A stretch of DNA of 22,500 nucleotides. Origin: Mesostigma viride. Taxonomy: Eukaryota > Streptophyta > Mesostigmatophyceae > Mesostigmatales > Mesostigmataceae. Below the pieces are notes generated by a model. It was not told the DNA's origin. It saw nothing but the letters and a program-made list of their open reading frames with translations, and ran no database searches. The translations under genes were made by a program, and so were the position numbers. The stretch is taken from the NCBI GenBank assembly GCA_009746045.1, contig RPFO01000246.1:3611353-3633852 (forward strand), read 5' to 3'. Position 1 is the stretch's first letter, and each line of letters opens with the position of its first letter. Below, in pieces: positions 8,401-18,625 of the stretch.

Positions 8401-11400
8401 TTAGACAGATAGACCGACTTGACAGTCAGCATTCATGAGCTTCCTCAGTACATTGTACTGGGCTGGGGCCTTGTGTGGCAGCTTTGTCAATGCATCAGCA
8501 GGGTTCTCCTCGCCAGGGATATGCTTCAAGTCAACCAAACTGGCCAACTCCTTCAGCAACAAATAATCCAGGTCCCGGCTCCTGGCCAGCTGCTTGTGAA
8601 CAAACTGGACCATACCCATGCTGTCTGTTAGCAACAACGTCTCCATCTGCAAGGTCCAAGGGGTAACTGAAGCCAGCTCCAGCATTAACTCCTTTATGTA
8701 CAGGCTGGACTGGATCCCCTCGCATATGGCCCTGCATTCTGCCACATCTGAACTGATACAGACCCTCTTCTGCAGTCTGCTGTACCAGCTGAACAAACTT
8801 GCCCTGCTCTGATAAAAAGCAAACAGAGCAGCAGATCTCCCCCTGACCTTGGTAACCTGGCGAGCATCCATGGAACTGTCAACAAAGATCTCCAAGGTGA
8901 TAGGCTGGGCAAAGTCAATCCCAGACAAAATCAGATCAGGGGTACTCTCCACCAACCGGGCTATGACTCGAGGCTTCTCATCCTCAAGCACCTCATCAGG
9001 CATTCTGCTATGGACCATCAAAGACGGACCACAGATGCTGGCAAACCAGGCCCACATGCCTCTCAACTCAGGTCCTGCAGCCTGGGTGATCTTCTCTGGC
9101 AAGGCCTTCACAATGGTCTGTTTATAATCTCCTCCAGCCTGAAGCCTGATACTCCACTCCCCGTCCCTCCTGAACAGGGTAGCCTGCATTCCACAGAACA
9201 CTACAGGCTTGTTGGGCTCCTGCCACAGCTCCTTGCCCAGTGAAAACTTGCCACTGATGACAGGAATAAACTTCTTCAGCCAGGTCGTGGGGGCTAGCAA
9301 ATGCAGATCATCTCCATGCAAACTAGCATACACTGGCAGACCCTCCCATTGGGCCAGCAGCAAACAGGGATCAACTGAAGACACTCTCAAGCCACACTCA
9401 CTGATCAGAGCTTCCTGCAGCGTGAGTCTCCAGATGATTGGGCTCGACCTGAGTCCTTCCAGGCCCTTCAGAATAACCAGGAATTGTTGATGCAGCTCCA
9501 GCTTCCAGATGGCAGGCACCTCAACACAGTAAGGCTCATCCTGCTTCCACACCCTCCTGGCCACTTCTGGATCAGATTTTAAAAATGCCCTCTTGAAGTC
9601 CAGCAGCACTGATGACATAGCTGCTCCCCTGTTCAGCAACCCCACGTAGAGACATAGCAAAATTCTCCATGTGTCGTGTAGCATCCCTGGCGTGTATAGC
9701 TCCTCTCCTGGCAGACTCCCCGTGCCGTGATACTCATTCAGGACAGGCCTGACATGGGGCACTGATACCTCATCCACAACCTTCCTCTTCAGCACAAATC
9801 TCAAAGCAAGCTTCCTTGATGCTGGGGGACGTCTGTCTGTTGGTGCAGCACACTCAAACTGCAACCACTCCTCCAATGCCTTGGAGAAGGCGAGCTTCCA
9901 AGCCTCAAACAAAGTAGGCGAGCTCATCTCTTGGACCAGCTGGTCATATGTCAAAGGAGAGTGTGCAGCAAGGCTCCTGTGAGTTATGCCAATACTGCTG
10001 GGGTGCAACACAGCTGGAATCACCAAACTGGCCGCTGGGGGCACCTCCCCTTCATCCCATTTTACACCCTTGACCGGCTTGGCCCTGCACCTGACTGGAA
10101 ATGTTGTCCTGAAATTTTCTAGGGGAATCATCCCCCAGCCATCTCTTCTCAGAGCTGTAGCTCTGATAGAAATCCCAGGATTGCCCAGAAAATTCTGACC
10201 CAAAATCACAGGGCCATCATAGTCCTCTAGGACAAGGAAGGTCACATCCACACCCATGACAGGGGCAGTAACCTCTCCCAACACCCTTAGATGCGTCCTA
10301 CCACTGAAATCAGACACCCAGGGGCAACTTGGTTCTCCGACCAGCAGTTCTCCTGTATGCTGAGGTCCCATGACAGAAACCTGTGCATTGGTATCTATCT
10401 CCATGGCAGCTACCTCAGGTTCATCCAACTGGACAAGCTTGGACACCTTAGGCTCCTTCTTGGCTCTTTGCAAAGCCTGTACAATATCTGATAGACGCAC
10501 ACCCCTAGGCCTGGTGTCGGGCCGTTCCGGAGGTGCAGCCTGTCCGCCTGCTTGCCCAACCACCGTATGTGAAGGTACCCCAGGGGCCGGGCCAGGGTCA
10601 CCCTGAGGGCTCGATACAGCTGTAGCACCCTGATCAGGAAGCTCCACGTCACCCCCGCCTTGTACACCAGCGGGCACCTGGAAGAGGTCTCCTTGATTAC
10701 CTCCCCGGGGACGGATCTTTGACCAGGACAGACGGTGCACTGCTTGGGAGCCATCAATGGCCACCCAGCACTTATGGCCAGCGGCTTCTACTCGGGTCAC
10801 CACCCCATCATGCCAGCTGCCACGTTTCCCTGGAAAGCTTGGTTCCTTCCACACAACAACCTGTTGTCCAACGTTAGGTTCTAGGACACTCCAGCCCTTG
10901 TCTTTCTGCCTCAGCTTGAGGAACTTGGCCTCTAGCTTCTCCTTCCATGCCTGCTCAGCATCAGCTGGCAGCATCCTGGTATGCAGCATAAGAGGATTGA
11001 TGGCAATGTCACCAAAGAACATGGGAGTCCTCAGGTTCAGCCTGTCCTCCACAGAACGTAGCCATGCAGATGTCACAATGGCAGATGACGTCCTTGGAAT
11101 CCTCTCCACCAGCAGCACAGTCTTGATCTCTTGGATGGCTCTCTCCACCACCCCTTGCTGGCCGTGGCTCTCCCTGGGTGTAATCAGCAACTCTGGAAAC
11201 TCTGGCAGGTTCTCACAGCACTCAAACTGAATGTCACACTGCAACAACTCCAACCCAGGGTACCTGCTCCTTGTCAACTTCAGAGCAGCAATCAATGTAG
11301 GCTTCTCCATGTCAGGCAGGATCTCTAGGGTCTTGTACTTGGTATATCTGTCCACTGCCACCAGCAGCTTCAAACCCCTGATTCTCTGAATATCTACCTG

Positions 11401-11991
11401 CACATGGCCTGGCTGCAAAATAGGAGTCCTGGCATGAGACTGCTTGGGCTTTCTAGCAACTAGCCTGCACTTGCAAGCTTGAGCAACCTGTTGGCAGATG
11501 GAGTACAACTCACTTCCTCCCAGCCGTCTAGCAACTTGCAAAGACTGAGCTGCATGGCCAAACATGGTATGCAACCTTGAGGCAATGTCATACAAGAGAG
11601 AAAACCTTTTATTGTCATTATTAGCACTCAAGGTATGTACAGATCCCTTATGTACAGGAGGCACCAGGGTCGTGCCTGTCAGACTGTCTCCAGCCCTATC
11701 CTCATCCTGACCATCCTGTGCCAGTCCTGCACGGTCAGAATGCTTCTGAGATCCACCTGGGTCCACATCACCAGGTCCTACCTCAGGCTCAGCACCGCCA
11801 TGGCGGGCACGTTGGCGAGTAACCACTGCAGCTACAGCTGGCATACTCTCTGTGGTAACCAAGCTTGCCCCATCGTGTCCAATAGGCTCTTTCACTAGAG
11901 CATGGGGCTGCCCCTCACTGCTGTCACTAGCAGCTTCATTACACACCCCTGGGGGCACCCTCCAGGGTTCAGGGATGTGTGCAGGCTCAAG
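8401..11991 (-). CDS. Retroelement B pol polyprotein, left copy (INT-PR-RT-RNase H)
   Basis: This copy encodes integrase, retropepsin-like protease, reverse transcriptase and RNase H in that order. The 1185 residues from the GTG at 11958 match the right copy throughout; residue positions are given there. The frame is continuous with gag across TGA 11994-11992, giving a 1593-codon gag-stop-pol unit from 13179 to 8401. There is no suitable ATG near the start, so expression by stop-codon readthrough is the simplest reading. A 10 bp stem (11970-11979 with 11942-11951) begins 12 bases after the TGA. The pol ends with TAA just before the trailer. The DNA is CpG-poor compared with gag and the 5' region. 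Function rests on motifs only. Confidence 0.88.
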   Translation of the reverse strand, partial: LEPAHIPEPWRVPPGVCNEAASDSSEGQPHALVKEPIGHDGASLVTTESMPAVAAVVTRQRARHGGAEPEVGPGDVDPGGSQKHSDRAGLAQDGQDEDRAGDSLTGTTLVPPVHKGSVHTLSANNDNKRFSLLYDIASRLHTMFGHAAQSLQVARRLGGSELYSICQQVAQACKCRLVARKPKQSHARTPILQPGHVQVDIQRIRGLKLLVAVDRYTKYKTLEILPDMEKPTLIAALKLTRSRYPGLELLQCDIQFECCENLPEFPELLITPRESHGQQGVVERAIQEIKTVLLVERIPRTSSAIVTSAWLRSVEDRLNLRTPMFFGDIAINPLMLHTRMLPADAEQAWKEKLEAKFLKLRQKDKGWSVLEPNVGQQVVVWKEPSFPGKRGSWHDGVVTRVEAAGHKCWVAIDGSQAVHRLSWSKIRPRGGNQGDLFQVPAGVQGGGDVELPDQGATAVSSPQGDPGPAPGVPSHTVVGQAGGQAAPPERPDTRPRGVRLSDIVQALQRAKKEPKVSKLVQLDEPEVAAMEIDTNAQVSVMGPQHTGELLVGEPSCPWVSDFSGRTHLRVLGEVTAPVMGVDVTFLVLEDYDGPVILGQNFLGNPGISIRATALRRDGWGMIPLENFRTTFPVRCRAKPVKGVKWDEGEVPPAASLVIPAVLHPSSIGITHRSLAAHSPLTYDQLVQEMSSPTLFEAWKLAFSKALEEWLQFECAAPTDRRPPASRKLALRFVLKRKVVDEVSVPHVRPVLNEYHGTGSLPGEELYTPGMLHDTWRILLCLYVGLLNRGAAMSSVLLDFKRAFLKSDPEVARRVWKQDEPYCVEVPAIWKLELHQQFLVILKGLEGLRSSPIIWRLTLQEALISECGLRVSSVDPCLLLAQWEGLPVYASLHGDDLHLLAPTTWLKKFIPVISGKFSLGKELWQEPNKPVVFCGMQATLFRRDGEWSIRLQAGGDYKQTIVKALPEKITQAAGPELRGMWAWFASICGPSLMVHSRMPDEVLEDEKPRVIARLVESTPDLILSGIDFAQPITLEIFVDSSMDARQVTKVRGRSAALFAFYQSRASLFSWYSRLQKRVCISSDVAECRAICEGIQSSLYIKELMLELASVTPWTLQMETLLLTDSMGMVQFVHKQLARSRDLDYLLLKELASLVDLKHIPGEENPADALTKLPHKAPAQYNVLRKLMNADCQVGLSV

Positions 11992-11994
11992 TCA
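11942..11994 (-). promoter_or_regulatory. Candidate UGA readthrough signal at the gag/pol junction (left copy)
   Basis: Gag ends in TGA followed by CTT GAG, with pol open in the same frame. Twelve bases later CACATCCCTG (11979-11970) pairs with CAGGGGTGTG (11951-11942): ten pairs, one of them G-U, with an 18-base loop that can itself form CCCTGG/CCAGGG. Gammaretroviruses such as MLV use a stop codon plus a downstream structure to make Gag-Pol; the analogy is inference. In the right copy one base after the TGA is missing, so the frames no longer match. Confidence 0.5.
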
Positions 11995-13179
11995 ATGATC
12001 AGCAGCCTTGCCCTTGCCCTTGTCCTGGGATGGACCAGCCTTGTCCTTGCTGCCACCCTGAGCTGGCTTGCTCTGACCTTCCTGCCTCAGGTACGAGGGA
12101 CACTCATTCCTGAAGTGACCCTTCCCCTGGCAGAAATAACATTCCACCTGACTGATGTCCCGTGAGGTCCCACTGCTGGGCCCAGCCTTGGGAGGACCAC
12201 CCACCCTCTTGAAGTCAAACTGGGACTGTGGATGTCCCGACTTCGGCGGGGTCCCCCGTCCAGCCCTTCTGTCACGCCCCCTCCTGGACCTTCCTCGACC
12301 CCTTGAAGAGGTCTCAGGCCCTCTCGAGGGCGCTGGGCCCCCGTGGCCCGATCCCCTCATGGACTTAACCGTGGGTTCAGTGGCCTCCTCATCACCCTGA
12401 CGAGGGCGCTTACCACCCACGTACTTGCCGCTGAAACACTCATACAACTGGTCCGTCATGGCTGCCCAGCCATGGACCTGTCGCATGTGGATGGTCACAT
12501 TATCCATGGTGACCGGATCCAGCTGCAGCGACTTGAGAAAGTCGCCCATGGCCATCCGATCTGCGACGAAGAAGCCCTTGGCCATGGCGTCCTCCCTCAG
12601 CTTGACGAAGTCTTCAAAGGCGTGGACCACTAGCTGCCCCTTGATGGGCTTGTAGTCCAGGTATTCTTGCTTCAGGTGGGACCCATCTATGGTCCTCTTG
12701 TCACTCAGGAACGACCTGAGTCGCGTCATAAACGCCGTCCAGGTGTCCCCCGCCGCGTGTCGCTCCCGAACAAACTTGAACAGCCGCCTCGCCGACTGCC
12801 GTATGTAGGCACTAGACGCCAGGATGCGAAGCTTGTCACCGTTGTATATCTCCGTGTACAAGTTCATGTCCTCTAACATCCTCTCAGCATCCCGGGGCTG
12901 CCAATTGTCCTTGATGGACTGAAACTGGCCTAGCACCGCGTACCCCTCAGCAACGGTTGGTCGCTTAGGCGCCGCTTGATCTGCGGCTGGCGCGTGCTGC
13001 CCGCCCTGCGATCCTTGGCTCTGATTATCTGGCACCTCAGCCTGGTCTCCCAGCGCCTGGCCGTCCCCGCGTCCATCGCGTCCACCGCGTCCATCGCGTC
13101 CATCTCGTCCATCCATCCCAGCGCCGCGCCGCGCGAAGCCCATAAAGCCCGCTTGTTGGTTGATAGCTCCATCCTCCAT
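11992..13179 (-). CDS. Retroelement B gag with CCHC zinc knuckle, left copy
   Basis: This intact 395-residue frame from an ATG is likely the structural particle protein that packages element RNA. Residues ~18-40 are a Gly-Arg-Asp repeat encoded by a 9 bp tandem repeat. Residues ~75-275 form a helical capsid-like region. The C-terminal third is basic and rich in Arg, Gly and Ser, and carries one CCHC knuckle (C347-x2-C350-x4-H355-x4-C360), the usual nucleocapsid RNA-binding motif. The tail is Lys/Gly-rich and ends at the TGA shared with the readthrough signal. A TGA lies in frame 15 bases before the ATG, which supports this start. The equivalent frame in the right arm is broken four times. Assignment rests on the knuckle, composition and position before pol. 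Confidence 0.82.
   Translation of the reverse strand: MEDGAINQQAGFMGFARRGAGMDGRDGRDGRGGRDGRGDGQALGDQAEVPDNQSQGSQGGQHAPAADQAAPKRPTVAEGYAVLGQFQSIKDNWQPRDAERMLEDMNLYTEIYNGDKLRILASSAYIRQSARRLFKFVRERHAAGDTWTAFMTRLRSFLSDKRTIDGSHLKQEYLDYKPIKGQLVVHAFEDFVKLREDAMAKGFFVADRMAMGDFLKSLQLDPVTMDNVTIHMRQVHGWAAMTDQLYECFSGKYVGGKRPRQGDEEATEPTVKSMRGSGHGGPAPSRGPETSSRGRGRSRRGRDRRAGRGTPPKSGHPQSQFDFKRVGGPPKAGPSSGTSRDISQVECYFCQGKGHFRNECPSYLRQEGQSKPAQGGSKDKAGPSQDKGKGKAADH
13070..13114 (-). repeat. 9 bp tandem repeat in gag (left copy), 5 units
   Basis: Five degenerate units of CGTCCATCG as read on the plus strand encode the Gly-Arg-Asp run near the gag N-terminus. The mirror copy is at 17506-17550. One of the right-arm gag frameshifts lies about 20 bases upstream of that mirror. 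Confidence 0.8.
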
Positions 13180-13281
13180 GATGGCCTCTGTTCAGATCTG
13201 CTACAGCCAGCCAAGTGGCCAAGCAGCAATTAAAGCAATATAAGCTACTGAACAAGAAAGGAAAGTGCCAAGTGTTACCAC

Positions 13282-14198
13282 TCAGGCAAGACCACCACGG
13301 CTGGCCCCAGGCGCGTCCTGGTTCTCCTTGTCGCTGTCGTCGTCGCTGTCGCTCACCACAATCAGCTCTGGTACCCTGCTACCTGCTGCGCCGTCGTCGA
13401 CCCGCTGTCGGCCCGCGATGACTGAATCGTCACCGTTGGTAAAGTAGACAGGTGACAACCCGTCGTTGGCACCCGCGGATTGTATCTTGGCACCTCGTGG
13501 TCGCCAAGTGTCTCGTCGCCTAGCCCAGCGACACCCCCTGCTCCTCCTCAAGGTCACTATCGTACCCAAGAGGTGCAAACTCTTCCCAACGCGTCACACG
13601 AACGCGAAGGGGCGGGGGCAGTTCCTGAAAAGGAACTCTTACTCGCTCCGGAAACCTGCCGACTCTTGTCGCGCGCTGTCCTCCGGTGATGGCTTCCGCT
13701 GTCGCCCCGACCTCTGCAAGCCGCCTGTAGCTCCGCTCCGCGTCGTTCACGCCTAACTGGCCCCGCTGCAACACCCTCGTCGCCGATGCCGCCTGCGAAA
13801 GCACGTGGTACTCCCGCGCCCGCTACTGTCGGTACAAACTCGTGTCGCCCTGCGCCAGCTGCCTCCGCAACCTCGCCTCGCCTTGCTGCCAACTCCGTCC
13901 GCACTCGCTCTGCTACTGCAGTAATCACCGTCTGGATGCCGACCAACCCGTGAAGCTCCTGCTCAAGGTCGTCGATGCTCCGGTGCTCCGGAATGACGAT
14001 GGTTTGTACGTGTCGCAGAATTCGCTCCCAATCTTCGACCTGGTCGTCGACGAATTGCACGAAGCTGCGATTTACAGGCGGACGATCTGCAAGCAATAAA
14101 GATAGATCCCGAACGACACGACGTAATTCAGGAGAAATCGAACCCCCAGCAGACTGCCGAAACCGGAAATCCTGCTGCCGTTGTTCCTCCTGCACCAT
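13282..14198 (-). pseudogene. Retroelement B ORF1, left copy, frameshifted
   Basis: The frame opens with ATG at 14198 and reads well for about 145 residues: charged, Arg/Glu/Val-rich and probably helical. An extra G in the run near 13765 then shifts the frame. Coding resumes in a second frame (13804-13520, closed by TAG) and a third (13578-13282) that ends in an acidic Asp/Ser-rich tail and a TGA. The right arm is in frame at the first break and elsewhere lacks others, so the lesions differ between arms. No known family was recognised. The position upstream of gag and the helical composition match ORF1 of element A, so it may be an accessory or gag-like protein of this lineage. Confidence 0.55.
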
Positions 14199-15634
<1,436 letters not shown>

Positions 15635-16419
15635 AGTTAACGCCAAGCGCATTGGTGTGATCCTGATTCGGCATATCTCTGCGATTCCAGCGGCACCGGA
15701 ACGAGTTCATTCCGACAAGTATCAAGAAAGTTATGGCGTTCCGACTTCCCGGTCGCGCGCGAGCGCGAGCCGGCTGTTCTTCTAAGTCGGACGTGAATAT
15801 TTGCCGACGACATATGGGGTCGACAGTAATTCCTGGGCTGACAGGAATTAGGTGCTGTACCTACGACGGTATTGGATTGATACGTCGTACGCAGGAAATA
15901 GGAACCTTGACCTGTGGTCTGTTGGTACCGCAGGCTTAGTCCTGGACTTCTAGGTGCAGATGCAATAGTCACTGTGGACTGTGCTCTGTGGTCACTGTGC
16001 CTGTATGGCAGACCTACTGTATAGGAGTTGGGCGCTGTACAGGTAGTGAATACTGTACCGGGGTGTTATTACTGAGCAGGCCTCCTAGGCTGCTCAGGAC
16101 TAGCAAGCACAGTGCACAAGTATATAAACAATAGGCCAGTGCCAAATGGGCATCTCTTGCGAGCCCGCCTCACGTGTTGTGCCTTGACTTGGCAAGCTCG
16201 TGTGCAAGCCTCAAGTGTTGAGCGCTGTAAACATTATCCGATTTAACAAAGCTCCGTTTCCAACCATATTCACACATTGCTGCATTGCAACCATATCCTT
16301 CACATTGCGTGTGCGAAGAACGTTAACTCAAATTACAACCAGTCTCAGCGGAACGGCCAGGAGGGTCGTTGCCGGTTGCGGTGTGCAGCGTTGACGACGA
16401 GGAGCTCGTCTGGTGGTGA
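15635..16419 (+). promoter_or_regulatory. 5' non-coding region and promoter of element B, right copy
   Basis: The region starts at AGTTAAC beside the microsatellite. A perfect 9 bp stem with a 6-base loop (TAATTCCTG/CAGGAATTA) covers 15827-15850. CTGAGCAG/CTGCTCAG pair at 16072-16079/16090-16097, just upstream of the TATA box. CACGTG lies at about 16172. The first 200 bases are CpG-rich. No reading frame of note precedes the ORF1 ATG at 16420. No tRNA-type primer-binding site was recognised. Confidence 0.55.
16121..16128 (+). promoter_or_regulatory. TATA box of element B, right copy
   Basis: TATATAAA lies 292 bases before the ORF1 ATG and is identical to the left-copy box. The flanking 60 bases on each side are well conserved between arms. 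Confidence 0.5.
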
Positions 16420-17338
16420 ATGGTGCAGGAGGAACAACGGCAGCAGGATTTCCGGTTTCGGCAGTCTGCTGGGGGTTCGATTTCTCCTGAATTACGCCGT
16501 GTCGTTCGGGATCTATCTTTGTTGCTTGCAGATCGTCCGCCTGTAAATCGCAGCTTCGTGCAATTCGTCGACGACCAGGTCGAAGATTGGGAGCGAATTC
16601 TGCGACACGTACAAACCATCGTCATTCCGGAGCACCGGAGCATCGACGACCTTGAGCAGGAGCTTCACGGGTTGGTCGGCATCCAGACGGTGATTACTGC
16701 AGTAGCAGAGCGAGTGCGGACGGAGTTGGCAGCAAGGCGAGGCGAGGTTGCGGAGGCAGCTGGCGCAGGGCGACACGAGTTTGTGCCGACAGTAGCGGGC
16801 GCGGGAGTACCACGTGCTTTCGCAGGCGGCATCGGCGACGAGGGTGTTGCAGCGGGCCAGTTAGGCGTGAACGACGCGGAGCGGAGCATCACAGGCGGCT
16901 TGCAGAGGTCGGGGCGACAGCGGAAGCCATCGCCGGAGGACAGCGCGCGACAAGAGTCGGCAGGTTTCCAGAGCGAGTAAGAGTTCCTTTTCAGGAACTG
17001 CCCCCGCCCCTTCGCGTTCGTGTGACGCGTTGGGAGGAGTTTGCACCTCTTGGTACGAGAGTGACCTTGAGGTAGGAGCAGGGGGTGTCGCTGGGCTAGG
17101 CGACGAGGCACTTGGCGACCACGAGGTGCCAACGTACAATCCGCGAGGTGCCAACGACGGGTTGTCACCTGTCTACTTTACCAACGGTGACGATTCAGTC
17201 ATCGCGGGCCGACAGCGGGTCGACGACGGCGCAGCAGGTAGCAGGGTACCAGAGCTGATTGTGGTGAGCGACAGCGACGACGACAGCGACAAGGAGAACC
17301 AGGACGCGCCTGGGGCCAGCCGTGGTGGTCTTGCCTGA
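16420..17338 (+). pseudogene. Retroelement B ORF1, right copy, frameshifted
   Basis: The ATG at 16420 opens a good frame for about 155 residues. It passes the site where the left copy is broken and then shifts at about 16888, where this arm has two bases more than the left. The frame closes at 16980. Coding resumes in the frame ending at 17338, which reads through the acidic Asp/Ser-rich tail; in that tail this arm has one base that the left arm lacks (near 17148). The protein is charged and helical at the N-terminus and acidic at the C-terminus. No family was recognised. It sits 102 bases before gag, separated by a pyrimidine-rich stretch (17339-17440) without coding potential. Confidence 0.55.
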
Positions 17339-17440
17339 GTGGTAACACTTGGCACTTTCCTTTCTTGTTCAGTAGCTTATATTGCTTTAATTGCTGCTTG
17401 GCCACTTGGCTGGCTGTAGCAGATCTGAACAGAGGCCATC

Positions 17441-18625
17441 ATGGAGGATGGAGCTATCAACCAACAAGCGGGCTTTATGGGCTTCGGCGGCGCGGCGCTG
17501 GGCTGGATGGACGAGATGGACGCGATGGACGCGGTGGACGCGATGGACGCGGGGACGGCCAGGCGCTGGGAGACCAGGCTGAGGTGCCAGATAATCAGAG
17601 CCAAGGATCGCAGGGCGGGCAGCACGCGCCAGCCGCAGATCAAGCGGCGCCTAAGCGACCAACCGTTGCTGAGGGGTACGCGGTGCTAGGCCAGTTTCAG
17701 TCCATCAAGGACAATTGGCAGCCCCGGGATGCTGAGAGGATGTTAGAGGACATGAACTTGTACACGGAGATATACAACGGTGACAAGCTTCGCATCCTGG
17801 CGTCTAGTGCCTACATACGGCAGTCGGCGAGGCGGCTGTTCAAGTTTGTTCGGGAGCGACACGCGGCGGGGGACACCTGGCGGCGTTTATGACGCGACTC
17901 AGGTCGTTCCTGAGTGACAAGAGGACCATAGATGGGTCCCACCTGAAGCAAGAATACCTGGACTACAAGCCCATCAAGGGGCAACTAGTGGTCCACGCCT
18001 TTGAAGACTTCGTCAAGCTGAGGGAGGACGCCATGGCCAAGGGCTTCTTCGTCGCAGATCGGATGGCCATGGGCGACTTTCTCAAGTCGCTGCAACTGGA
18101 TCCGGTCACCATGGATAATGTGACCATCCACATGCGACAGGTCCATGGCTGGGCAGCCATGACGGATCAGTTGTATGAGTGTTTCAGCGGCAAGTACGTG
18201 GGGGTAAGCGCCCTCGTCAGAATGATGAGGAGGCCACTGAACCCACGGTTAAGTCCATGAGGGGATCGGGCCACGGGGGCCCAGCGTCCTCGAGAGGGCC
18301 TGAGACCTCTTCAAGGGGTCGAGGAAGGTCCAGGAGGGGGCGTGACAGAAGGGCTGGACGGGGGACCCCGCCGAAGTCGGGACATCCACAGTCCCAGTTT
18401 GACTTCAAGAGGGTGGGTGGTCCTCCCAAGGCTGGGCCCAGCAGTGGGACCTCACGGGACATCAGTCAGGTGGAATGTTATTTCTGCCAGGGGAAGGGTC
18501 ACTTCAGGAATGAGTGTCCCTCGTACCTGAGGCAGGAAGGTCAGAGCAAGCCAGCTCAGGGTGGCAGCAAGGACAAGGCTGGTCCATCCCAGGACAAGGG
18601 CAAGGGCAAGGCTGCTGATCATTGA
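17441..18625 (+). pseudogene. Retroelement B gag, right copy, broken by single-base deletions
   Basis: This copy matches left gag but lacks one base at each of about 17485, 17880 and 18200. The reading frame therefore steps by -1 three times within gag. A fourth missing base just after the gag TGA (18623-18625) puts pol in yet another frame. The ATG product would be about 80 residues of mostly wrong frame. The zinc knuckle is still encoded in the last segment (frame ending 18625). A GG to AA difference from the left arm lies at about 18217. The lesions could be real decay or local consensus errors. Confidence 0.8.
17506..17550 (+). repeat. 9 bp tandem repeat in gag (right copy), 5 units
   Basis: Degenerate GATGGACGC units mirror 13070-13114. 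Here they are read in a shifted frame because of the upstream deletion. Confidence 0.8.
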
